Assembly (NCBI RefSeq): GCF_029227915.1
Contig: NC_079879.1
Span: 30,134,501-30,198,500, forward strand
DNA from: Hydractinia symbiolongicarpus
Lineage: Eukaryota > Cnidaria > Hydrozoa > Anthoathecata > Hydractiniidae
Reading direction: 5' to 3'
DNA length: 64,000 bases
The position numbers and the translations under genes are program-made. Below are positions 1 through 13,400 of this stretch, in pieces. Every line of letters starts with the position of its first letter. Positions within the stretch are counted from its first letter, which is position 1. The notes beneath the pieces are model-generated. The model worked only from the letters and a program-made list of their open reading frames with translations, searched no databases and was not told the DNA's origin.

Positions 1-153
1 TTTGTTTTTGCAATAAGGGTAACTTAATAATGCTATAAGCTGTATTGTATTTTTCGCATATTTTCGCCTGATTTTGAATATTTTCTTTATAAATCAAAAA
101 ATCACAAAACTATAAAAAATGTAACAACTAACAATACGAGGATGAGGACAGAC

Positions 154-3100
154 CTGGTGTGACAGTACTTTTGTTTTGACTTTCATGCTGACTTGTAACA
201 TCAAACATTTTTGTCAGCGTCAACAAATCCTTCTTTATGTTTACAAGTACTTCAGCTAAACATCTTTCTTGTGAATCTCTATAAAAATATATAGTACCAT
301 ATATAATATACCAGGTAGAGGAATTCAATATGAGTCAACTACATAACTTACATTGGAGAGAGGAATGGTTGAACGATTCGATCAATTGTTGTTAATTCAT
401 TTTGTAACTTGGACAATGCATGTGTAATGAATGTGCTGTGAGACCTGCACAAAAAATAAGCCTTTGATCTTGATTAAGTTTTAAATACATTTTAAATTTC
501 CATAAATGATATTAATTTTACTTAAAAAACATATTATTCTGAATAAAAAACGTCTTGGTTTTTTAATTTAAATTTATTACAATAAAATTTCTCCAGATCA
601 TTACAAAATCAAAAAAGATAATTAACAAACCAGATCAATAATGGAAACTTTTGTTCGTCAAACTGCATGTTATCCATTTCATTCTTCAACTCACAATGAA
701 CATCAGTGACACTCTAAAATGAAAAATTATAAATAGATAAATATGTCACTATGTATTCACCATCCTTCACTCAGTAAATCTGCAGTCACATCAAACTTTC
801 TGATGACAAGAATATTTACCTGAAGCAACCGAAGTATTTCATTCATATTTTCATCACCTAGCTTATACAAAGCTGCAGATGATAGCTCATCACTGGAAAA
901 AGGTGAAAGAATTTGGTCTACTTGGTTTTTAGGACAAGCAAGCAACAGTTCCTTGAAGTACTGAAGGCGGGTTAATGACTGCGAAATATGATCTCTGACT
1001 TTAAGCTAAATATAAAAGTTTAGAATTGCACATAATAATAAAATGCAAATGTTACCATGAACTAGGTTACTATAATTTCAAAGTGTCTACGCCAAGTCCT
1101 TGTGATCGAGAATTTTTTAAAAAGTATGCCTTCAATTTACAAAAAAGAAATTTACTACGATGAAAAAGTAACTTACTAAAAAATTTTTTGTGAATTTTTG
1201 AGATGGAAGAAGAGATTCTTGGTCCAACGAATTTTCAATGCCTTTAAATTTGGCAACCATGTGACTAAAAGAATTTACACGGAATAACGTCAGTACTTCT
1301 TTCCAAAAATATGAAAAAGATTAATTCATATATTAAAAAACAAAAATATATAACCACCTGATATCTGTGTGAGCTGTTAAAACTTTATGCAACCGCTCTC
1401 TTTGTTCGCATGCAATGTGAAATAGATGAGCAGTTAGACCTTTAAACCTCGTCACTTCACCAGGTCCTAACTCCTAAGCGTAGATAAATAAATGTACATT
1501 CGAAGTTGCGATCAGTAATTTCAATGGGTAGTAAATAATATACAAAAAATATACAAATAATATACAATATGGGCGGAATAATTAGGCATGGATAGTTAGT
1601 TTTTTTGTAAACAAAATTTTACCTTTGATGGCACAAGAGACGCAGATTGAAACATTGCTTGTTTTGCCATACAACCAAAAAAATAATCATTACAAGAATG
1701 TAACATCTTAGCCAAATATGCTGAGTCATCATTTCTAAATGGAAATTAAAGCTAAGTTGAAAATTAAATCTATTAAACTATGTTGTAAGAAACCTGGCAC
1801 CATAAAAATCCGACCTTTTAAATGACTGACCCGTATTTAGTACTAGTTCTTATTATCAAACTACAATCGTGACATGATTCAATAAACAAACATTTTCTTT
1901 AGAAACACAAAGAATTTGTGGGATACAAATGAACTAGAAAATCTTGCTGGCATTTACAAATACCAACCTGAAAAAGTTTTGGACTTTAATTATTGGTAGA
2001 TTAATTTGAATATCTTCTGATATTTGTTGACCTTTTCTGTACGATATACCTAAAATAATTTTAAAGCAAATATGTAAATATAAACCTAAAAATATGCATA
2101 GATTTTTTGGGAGGAAGGGCAAAATGTGATGTGTTTAGGATATAATATATACGTTATAAGTCCCTTTTTCTTCTTACCAACTTAAAAAATTTCACATTTT
2201 GAACAAAGACTGGTTTCACAGTGATCAGTAAAATTAAGCAATGTTTAGTTTTTAGTGCCCCTTCATATGTAGCTCAATTCTGTTCAGCTACAGAACTAGC
2301 TAAATATTTATATTTATCATTCTGGTTATTTAATAGGAATTATTGTTGTCGTCGTGTTAAAAAGAATACTGAATCAACCATGTAAGAATTGTATTTTAAG
2401 ATTCTACTAAATAATTTTTAAGAACTTTGCTTTTAAAACGAAAATGTGAAATAATCTCTGGATGTTTTATTTATAGCAAGCACACTTCATCAAGGCTTAC
2501 TGTAACCAATCTTAATGTAGTCACCAAAACCTATACTTTTTGGTATCACGCATAATAACGAATTTTTACTTTAAGAATTTTATAAGTGGGAGTGATGCTA
2601 TTGAAATATAGATAAACATGGACTGCATTTTCACATGCCAAGCATACCTATTAATTTCAATTCTTTAAACAAGTTAGCAAGTGCTTTGCGTTTTCTTTGC
2701 TGGAGATTCGTTCTGGCTGATTTTTGTTTCTCTTTAGGCTTAAAAAAACAAAAGTCACATAAAATAAATTTTCCAAACCTAATCAGATAGGCAAAATTAC
2801 TACGTAAATTCTTACTAAAGCCAAGACATCTTCTGTTTGAAGTTCTTTAATACTATCAATAATATCACCTAGAAATTTATCGATAGCTTAATGTGGTGTG
2901 TTTAACAGAGTAAACACTACGTAAAAATTTCAAAAATAAAAGATCTTAAAGCAATTAGCCAACATCATGATTTATAACTATAATTAAATTTGTTAGATAA
3001 ACAACCAAAAAAGCAAAAAAAGGGGATAAGTTTGCCAAATAAAATACAAAATAGATTTATCAATTAGCAATTATTAAGTATAAATTTGACTGTCGCTGAA

Positions 3101-4476
3101 AAAGACACTAATAAGCTGTATAATAGACGTGATCACTGTGGTTTGTAGCCTATGACAACACGCTAAATGGCACAAGAAGTATTCACACAACACTTTTAGT
3201 TTTATCCATACAATATTATTAGAAATAAATTTTAGTATGACAGGCGTGTGTTAAAAAATCAGTCTTGTGATAACAGAGGTATTACCAGAAGAATACTATG
3301 CTGAAAATTTTTTTGTTAAATGGTGCCTCGAAGACAAAAATACATTTATAAACATTTTTAAATCATAGGTTGCATACCAGTAAATCCATCTAAATTCTCA
3401 ATCAGCATTCCATACTTCATCTTAGTATAAGCTTCTTTCATGTATTTCTTTATCTTTAACTGCAAGTTGTTGATTTTATTCAAATACAAATCACCAAAGT
3501 CATCAATTGGAAGAACATCTGTTTGCGTCAATAGAATAGCCTCATGTTTACTATCATCATAGTAAAACTGCTTGCCTTTAAATGGTGATGGAGTTATAAA
3601 TTTTTTTGTATCTTGCAGAAATTGTTGGATTGGTTCTTGAAGAACACGCTAAAATAGAAAAAGAAACAAATGACAAACTGTAAAACAATCCAGTTCATTC
3701 GCTACTAAACAATATTTTTTACACAATTTAAAATCAAAATACTAACTGTTTATATGTTAGATCATTTCGCGTTCAAAAATATACATGAATCTATTTATTT
3801 GCAAAATTCGATAGATAAACAATAATTTACTTGTAAATTGATCCAATCTTAGACCAACATTAATCAAACCCTTGATAAGCATGAAATTCTCATTGGTAGC
3901 AACATGAAATTAGTTTTTACAACGAATAGCTTTGCAGATAACAACAAATGTTTTTTCAACGGAATTTAATTTTTCATATAAAGGCCAATTTGTAAAATTC
4001 GCAAAACTTTTTGGACATGAAAATTCCTGACATTAAAAGTATACATCATTGGTCACAGTATTATCACGTATCCAAAATTTTTGGCACCCAAGGCATTAGT
4101 AGATCAAGAGAGAGGATAGATTGGTGAACATTACCTCGTATCTTCGCACAAACTTATTCAAAGTTCGATGTGATTTGTCAACAGCTTCTTTCATTGCGTA
4201 AAAGTTAATGTCATTCCATTTAGCAATTTTGACATAGTCCTGAAAAACATAATTAAAAACATCTATTAAATTTATTTTATGTGACAAATCGTCTCAAATA
4301 TATAATACAAACAAACAAACAAACAACGCAAAAACGAACAGACAAACAAACAAACAATTAGCTAACTACCTTTAATTCCTTCTCAATAGGTCTCTTTGCA
4401 TCTTGTTTGAATTGTAAAACAGGTGTTACAAACTGTGTGTAATACATAAACACATTCCAAACACCATTTTGAAGAT
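154..4476 (-). CDS. MDN1: MDN1 exons: linker, distal part to window edge
   Basis: Exons 4370-4476, 4135-4239, 3378-3648, 2816-2868, 2648-2738, 1968-2049, 1623-1734, 1358-1473, 1177-1264, 820-1005, 631-713 and probably 154-278. Family anchors are PIEKELK followed by DYVKIAKWNDINFYAMK and SHRTLNKFVRRYE, then KQKSARTNLQQRKRKAL, GISYRKG and FKGLTAHLF. The junction 631/278 would create a TGA if spliced as drawn, so either the donor near 631 or the acceptor near 279 is misplaced or a small exon is missing. The acidic region and MIDAS domain must lie to the left of base 1. An (AAAC)n microsatellite sits in the intron at about 4303-4360. Confidence 0.92.
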
Positions 4477-7400
4477 CTAGTAAACAAATTGTTGTTGTGA
4501 ACAGATTGATATATAATATAGATTGATATAAAATATTGAACAAAAAAATACGACGAATTGACTACATTTCGGGTGTTCCATACACCCATTTTCAAGTCTT
4601 CAGTACTTCGTTAACACAAATATATATATATATACCGTAAATCTCCAAATAAACGCCCCCCATCTTTTAAACTCCTCCCTCTAATAAACGCCCCCCTTAA
4701 AATCCGAAATATTTATAAACGCCCCCTCTTTTAAACGCCCCCTCTATTAAACGCCCCCCTTCGAGAGGGGCGTTTTATAGAAGCACTTTTAATAAACCCC
4801 TTAATAAATCCCTATTGGCAAACGGGTCAACCCCTATTATGTAATAGCTTATAGATGATACAAGAGAAGGAAGAGAAACCAATTAATGATGAGAATTTTT
4901 TTTTTTTAAGAAATTACAGGAAACGTTTGCAGAAATAAATTCAAACAGAAGTGCTGCTTTGAAATTCAAGATTGAGGTAAAAAGAGTACGAGAATGGCGT
5001 CAAAACAAGGAAAAAATTGTAGTTATGAAAGACAAACGTCAGAGGCTGGGGGGCGGTGGTAGAAAGTTAATTGACCAACAACTGGAGGATGATATTCTAA
5101 AATGGATACTAGAACGGCGTGGTAATATGCTTCGTGTTTCTCGTAAACTCATCATTTTTAAAGCAAAGTCTATGTTTGACGAGACATGTGGAGAAGATAA
5201 CGAATTGAAAGATTCATTTATTGCAAGTCGTGGGTGGTTGCAGAAATTTATGAAAAGAAATCATCTCTCGTGCAGGTGAGCTCTACTTAGAACCAAAACG
5301 TTAATTTAGAACGGGTTTGCTGCTACCTTTGTACTCATGTAAAAATACAGTGTTTTTCACGTTATACTGTTTATATCAATTCCCTTACCCGAAAAATTTT
5401 AAGCTGGGTTTTTTTGTATCAACTTTTACATACCTTCTTTTACAGACGGCGAACAACAATGGCCCAAAAAGACCCAGCGCAACTTATCAATAAGTTGGTA
5501 GCGTTCGTTATCCATATCCGTCGATTGAATATGAAAGCTGAATTTAACCCTTCCAATATCATAGCCATGGATGAAACACCAGTTTGGGCAGATATGGTAA
5601 GCAGTACTACAGTCAACAAAACTGGTCAAAAAGATGTTATGCTCAAAACAACTGGTCATGAAAAGGTTTGCGTTACTGTCTGCCTAGCTGCCAAAGCAGA
5701 CGGTATCAAATTGAGCTAAACGAGAGTCAGCTGCATTAAATGAAGAGTTCAAAACAAAATGTATCGTTGCATCATCAAGCAATGGTTGGATGAACGAGGA
5801 ACTTACGCTACAGTGGTGCAAACAAGTTGTTGGATCTTTCTCCTTCGGTAAAAGACTTTTTGTGTGGGATACATTCGAAGCTCATATGACCGACGAGGTT
5901 AAAGTGTCATTGAAAAAAATGAAAGTCGAAAGTGCTCTAATTCCAGGTGGGTGTACAAAGTACATTCAGGCCCTAGATGTGTACTGGAATAAACTGTTTA
6001 AAGGATTTATTTCTGATATGTACGATGAATGGTTGGCTAATGGTGTCCACCAATATACGGTAGGAGGAAACATGATACAAGCCCCCCGACGCACAGTTGT
6101 AGAATGGATTTTACGTGCTTGGGATAAAAAAAGATCTCATCATTTATTCATTTAAAGGTTGTGCCCTAAATCTAAAAAACGACGGGAGTAAAGACAACAA
6201 GATTCATTGCTTCAAAAGTACCCAACCTTGTTCTGCCTGTGCATCAGTTTTGGAAGACCAAACTAAGGTGGTAAATAATACCGATGCTAATGAAATTAAC
6301 CCATTCGAACCTACCGATTCTGACATCCAGGATGGGAATGATCCTGGTAATCTTCTAGATGAAGATGAAGAAGATGATTTTTTAACTGTTGTGTAAAAGA
6401 AATATAACTGAACCTAAATAAACACCTCCCTCTTTTAAACGCCTCCCTCTAATAAACGCCCCCCTCAAAACTCGAAAAATTAAATAAACGCCCCAGGCGT
6501 TTATTTGGAGATTTACGGTGTATATATATATATATATATATATTACAAAACGTATTAAAACGTAAACAATGGAAAATTACGCCTAATTAAATAAATACAA
6601 CAGCGCTGTTCTGATGTTATTGTTATTGTCGGGATTATCACGCAAGATGAAAAGGCTCTCTTTGATTTCAAGTGAGAAACGGTTATTCCCATGCGCAAGA
6701 ATGCAGAAATTGTCAAGAAACGGATATAAAACGTATATAAAATATATTGTTTTGCTACCTTTACAGATATTGTGTGTTTGGAGATGCATTAAAATGGTTT
6801 CAATCATTTCAAGTCTGGCTTGAAATTCTCCAATAGTGGATCCTTCAAAGAATTCTTTCACTGCTATTACAACAGCATCTAGAAAAAATGATGGAAGGTT
6901 ATGGGGAATTTCTTCAACAAACAAATCAAAAGTTTATACATCTAATTCAGAAATGCAAACTGAATTAACATTATTAAAAATAATCTTCAGTGTCCTATTT
7001 TAAGTACTACATTGAAGCATTTTTAATTTCTTTTTAAGGGTACATTATTATAGGAAATTAAAGTTTCGAAAAAATTAACGTCGCAATAGCAAAAAATTAA
7101 CGCGATAAAACAAGTGGAAATTCTTACACAAATGAAATTAAAGCAGTTTGTCAACTTCAAAATTTAAAGCGGTGGTTAGTGGCAAAAAGATATAATGCAA
7201 CAAAACTCAATGAATATAAAAATAAAATAAGAAAAAACAACCTGTCAACCAGAAGCAAAAAATATACGAATAAAGTGTTCATGGCCTTTGTAGAAATTAT
7301 TGTAGATTTGTCTTCTAACTTAATTATTGTAGTTTAAATTACCACCAGTAAGAAATTACCGTCCACTTAATTAACGCACTCAATTTAAACCGCGTTTTCC

Positions 7401-10400
7401 ATAAAAAAAATTTTCTACATTTTTAATATAAACTCAAAACCTTTTTCAACTTGTATACCAGCTTCTTCTTTTTTTCTCGATTCCTCCATCAAATTATAAA
7501 ATTGAAAAAACCATTTGGAAACAGATTGTGTAATCTTCTTCTCTGCTTTCTCAAGCAACAATGGCCAACTTCTACATTGATAAAATAAAATAAACATTAA
7601 AATAAATGAAAATCAAAAGTAAAAAAAAGTAAAAAACAGCAGTTACTTACTTAAGTTCAAGCTTTCTCCATTCAATTACTTTCGATGAAATATCCTCAAG
7701 ATGTTTTCGTAATGAAACATGCTTTCCAGCATACATTTCCCAGTTCTAAAGTAAAAACAATCACAGATATATATCACAATAATCTAATAGTATGACCACT
7801 ATGGTAAAGATTTTGGTGCATTCAGTAAAAACCAAACCTTCAGTATTTTAGTTGTGATTCGGAATATACTTATTCTTAAAAATTGGCATTTTGTGTGTGA
7901 TGTATAAAGTAACCTTATTGCGTGCTTATCCTAATCAAGCACTCTCGTTTAGGAGTTTCTATAGCACATAAATACAAAAAGTGAAAAAACACAAATAGTT
8001 CAAAAATAAATTTAATGCAGGTGTCAATACCTTAAACACACAAAAAAATATTACCTGGGCTTGTTTGAGGAGAAGTTCAAAACCGGTCACAAACTTCATC
8101 AAAGGACTGTATATAGAAAATGATAAAATTCTTTGGATTATTTCCTTAATCTAAAAAGAAAAAATATAAAATATCGTAATTATCATCTACCCCTCAAAGA
8201 AATCATTCTTTAAAACATTTCAGAATATACACCGCACGCACCTGAAGAAGTGCTGGATGTTCTTCAAACTGAGACAATAAACTTTCGATGTACTGAGTAA
8301 ATTCAATCAAAATATCTCTTGTTTGTAGTGCTTCATGAACACAATGATCGGAGTATATATTGAATACAGTAGGATCTAACACTGTATCTTTCGACAGATT
8401 ATCCAACATTTTTGATATTGTAAGTAGCAATATGTATGGAACCGTTTCATAATCCAAACCTAAAACACAAAATGTGATAATTTTTTTATCTATTTGCTTT
8501 TTCTATTGAATCAATACTCCAATTATCACCCAACACAAATAATATTGTTAGGTATAGTTATGTATATAAATAGCAACCACACCAGACACCAGTACTTATA
8601 ACTTTTTAAATTACTTCTCAGTTAAAATTTTAGAAAAATTGAAAACAAATAATGTGCAGGATTACTTATACAAACTTTACTCACATGTAAACACTTGTGG
8701 AATTTTTAATAACTTTAGTGCTTGTTGGACTAAGGTATTATTCATAAGTGTTGATGGATCTTCCTCGCAACGATGGAAATAGATATCTCTAACTAACTCA
8801 AAAATAACATCCTCATCTATTTTAACATCATGTTTGCTTTCATTGCTATTTTCTTTCTTTTCAGCTGACTCGGGATTGTTTAAAGAGTCTGTAATGATTA
8901 AATCTTCAAACTCATTTTCAAAAGTTGGAAATAGTTTATTTTGTGATTCCAATGTTTCTTCTTCGTCCGTTTTTTCTTCGCAATGAATTTCTGCACGAAA
9001 TTTGTACAAGGAGGCTTTCTTTTCTTCTTCTTCAATTTGCTTCTGTTTCTGATCACACCAAAACAAATAAGCATAATCTAAGATTATTTTCAATAATGTG
9101 AAAAAATGTGAATGGTCCTGAGCAAACATTTTGTGACTTTCACCAAAGCAAAAGTGCTTTTTCAGACTGAATAATGCTAAACTGAGCACCGTGGATTGGA
9201 CTCCAACAAGTCTTCCAGATGTATCTTTCGATAAGTAATTTATCAATTCCACTACATCACTCCGACACATGTATTCTGTATTCTTAATAGGACGATTGGC
9301 ATGTGAATTGCAGAGATGATCAAAAAATTGTGATGGTAAATGCACAGTTGCAGATTCACTGAATTGTAACTGCTGTAGTTTCTGATTGATGCAATCAATC
9401 ATTATCAGCGATCCATTTTTGCATTTTTGCAAACCATAACAGGGGAGCAATGTTATGTCATTGTACAAGGGAAATGAAGTCTTTATTTTCTCCACAAACT
9501 TATCAGCAGAGTTGACCCATAACTTAGATTTCTGGACGACACTTAGCATGCTTTTGATTTGCGACAAACTACTTGTACAATTTAGTAGAAGTCTTTTCTG
9601 TTCTTTTATAAGTGATAGTATCTTGGATATATCACCTATAGTCTCCATGAAATGTTGAAAATCTTGATAAAGAACGTTGTACTAAAATAAATAAATATTA
9701 CCTAAATTGGCACAAGGCAAAAAGTTGTAAACATGGAACTTTTTGTACTGAAGAACAGAAAATGTCAGAATTCTGTCATATACATTTAATAATGAATGAC
9801 TGTTAAAGCAAGTTGGAATGAAAAAGAAATACCGTCTTAATAATCACAGAAAAGAAAAAAGTCACAAAGATATGATAAATGGCATATTGGCCATGACCAT
9901 GACAAGTTTATTTTGAGATTCACCACATATCTGTTTCCAACACAAAAAATCAGAATCAAGTGAAGTTCTAGGTAAATTATGTATATATAGCCTTTTTTTG
10001 TCAAGCTCCTCCATACGCAATCATATTTACATTCTTTTTGTGTTATTCTTCCCTATTTACACTGTTTTGTATGTTTTGTTTTCTTAGTTTTTCCAATTAC
10101 TTATACACACAATATCAAACTTAGTATGCAAGTTACACACTAACTTTGCACATTTTTTCTAATAAAGACGTTAAAATATTAAATAGCTAATTCCTTATGG
10201 AAACATCTTGAATAAGCAAATATAATGCATCAAACATGGAATTGTTAAAAAAACCCCATCTTATCATGTTTCAGTGGAAAGAAATGGAATAATGAAATCA
10301 TATTTTAATACCTCTGAAGGTGTTGGACGAATAGTTTCTTCATCTTGAATAGCTTGAATTTCACTGGCAATCATCTCTCTACGTTTAAGAAGAGTGTGTA

Positions 10401-13400
10401 CTCTTTCTGGGTTCGAGGTAAAATGCTCAACTTTGACAGTAAAATCTTTAAAACTTGGAGATTCAAAACCTGACCAGATATACTCTGCATCGTACCGAAC
10501 TTTTAACTCCGTATTAATGGAATAGAGCTAAAAAGAGAAAAAATCTATTTTTAAATTTTTTGTTGCATAATATTATGATAGGAGAGTTTTCTAAGTCTTC
10601 TGAAAAATATTCTTGTGCAATTCACCTGTTCTTTTAGATTCTTTAATCTCATACTAACTTCTTCTACTGGATCATATTTCAAATACGGTCTTGATATGTC
10701 AAGAATAAGAAGACCTGATAAACACATTTGCATTGCAACAAATATTTGCTCTGTTTCAGCAGACTTAACACTTACATCTAAAAATTAAACACGAAGAAAG
10801 ATTATTTACTGTATTGATTAAAAACAAGATGCTTCTAACCATGGATTCAAAAATCATGAAGTTACTGTTAAAACCATTTGAGTCTTTATTTAGCAATTCG
10901 GACTTGTTTAATCGTTTTAACAGTGTAGGGACAACTTACTGTTTGTACATTCTTCTTGCGTTTCTATAATAGTGTTTACAATCATACTTGTACTTGGTAA
11001 CAACAAACTTGACATGTCTATTGTCTTCATGACGTGACAGATTTGACCAATAACTGCATTTCTATTTATTTTGTAATCTGCTTCATTTATAACCAAATTG
11101 TGGTGAGTGCCTTTATTAAATGTTGTACCAAGTGCATTTAAAATCTTGACATTGTCACACCATGACTGTAAATTTAAATGATAGCTAAAACATGAGGAAT
11201 TCATAAAAATTAAATTATAAACATAAATAATTGTGGATGGTTAAACATTAGCAGAATGTTCATGTAGAGGGTTACTACAGAAGGAATTAGATTAGCAAAG
11301 ATTTCTCTTTTATTGACCAACAAAACTGGAAATAGTAAATTTCAATTTACTGATACAAATGTGATGCATACTTATAAATGCTATTAAATGATAGCATCTT
11401 ATCCATATTTGACCATAACAATACATGAACATGACTCAGCATATCCATAGTTTCTCTAAAACTTTGAAGGGATATATCCAGAACATAATCTTTGCTATCT
11501 GTGTTTATCAAATCTTGTAATATTGATAAAATTGGAAAGGATGGAGAAAGTGTTATGCGCTTTGTGCTCTAAAGATAAAGCTTTTTATAAGAAAAGTAGC
11601 CAACATAATGTCCTCAACTTTTTTGCAATTTAATTATAACTGTCATTGGAAAAAGAAATAGACACACTTTAAAAAACAAACATGTTTTTAAAAATAATAA
11701 TATTTAAGTAATTGCCCAAGACAACCTCTTTCATACTACTGGACTTTTTTTACATTCACAATTGCAGATGTGAAAGCTAATGTAATACTATTGCAAGTTT
11801 AAGTTCAACTCAATTGCTGGTGAATGCAAAAAGATAATAATAATAATTATGCAAACAAAACTAGAAAACCAGTGCAAATTGTAAAGAAGGATCTTGCAAT
11901 ACTAAACTTACTGATGATAAATCATCATTTTCCAAAAAGAAAGTAGATACAGCATTGAATAAAACAGAGTACATATTCGATTGTAAATATGGAAGGATAT
12001 GGCAATGCTTCTAAAGAAACAAAAGGTTATGTATCATATTATTGGTAATTATAAATTTTATTTATTTATTTGCAAATATTTAAGCACGATAGAACTTCAG
12101 TCATAAAATAAAGTGTTAACAATACAACTGTTATTATTGTTTGTCGTGCTCATCTCATTACAAAGCTATAATTTTCAAACAATTAAAGAAATTAAATAAT
12201 ATATATTATAGCTATTTTTACAACAGGTATCAAAAACTATCAAGAACATGTATGGATAACTTACAATTCCATTATAACACATAAAAATTAATTTAGGCAA
12301 ATTCAAATGTCTTACTTGATTATTGTATTCTCTGAAGGTATCTAGTACCATCAACTGATCTCCATTTGCAATGTGGTAGGTGAAGCCATATTGCAGTAAA
12401 ACTTCCAAATATTTTTTGTTCCAATCATCCATACAAAACACAGCTTTCGTTAGAAAGCCGCATAAAGACAAATGAAAAATACTTTTGCTTAGAACTAAAC
12501 AATTCTTTGTCATTGGATTTATTGTGCCAGTAACACAATATTCTTGCATTTCTGATTTTAACATGTTTGCTACAATAAAATAAATTGAACTACAATAACT
12601 GTTAGAAATAAATGCACATTAACTTTTATATATCTTACGAGGTCTAACCTTTATGTTTCACGTCATTTTTGAGAGTTTTATTACACCAAACTTCTTTCAC
12701 AGTCCCAATCACAGAATGTCTTAATGATGTTTTGCTGTCATGGATGCTTTCACATTGCATTTGGTTATACATTTCGAGAAGCTCATTCTATAACATAAAA
12801 AAATTGTGATGAGTTTGAGAAAATTTTGTATTTGATTTCATATTTATCAAACCAACAGCTTGATGGGAAAATACCACTTTAAATAAGATAAAATGTATAA
12901 CATAAAACAAAATTTAATAGCCAAATAATAAAATCATTTCCATCATTAAACAAGTTTAATTAGCAATGCATCAACTTACCATCATCTCAAATTGTCCAAT
13001 ATACAAAAACCCTTTTGGTCTTCCAATTAAATTCACAATACCATACATGATACTACCAATTTGATCGTGCCCAATTACCATGTCTAACTGATCTATTATA
13101 AACTTGCAATCATTTGGTACAGATCTAAAGAAATACTAATGTCAGTAAAAAAATATAAAGGGAAGACAGTATTTTGTTTTAGAATTGTGTCAATGTATCA
13201 TCCAGCTAATAAAAACAGAAAATAAAATCATTTAACATTGCCAATTACTCAGCATTCCGTTAACTATTTTTTGTTAGATATTTTATAACCTCTGATAAAC
13301 AAAATAATGAAACAGAAAATAGACACAACTTACGAAATAAAATTTATAAGAAATCTTTCTTTCAGCCATTTCCAATGCAGTGCTAACGAACTTAGTGAGA

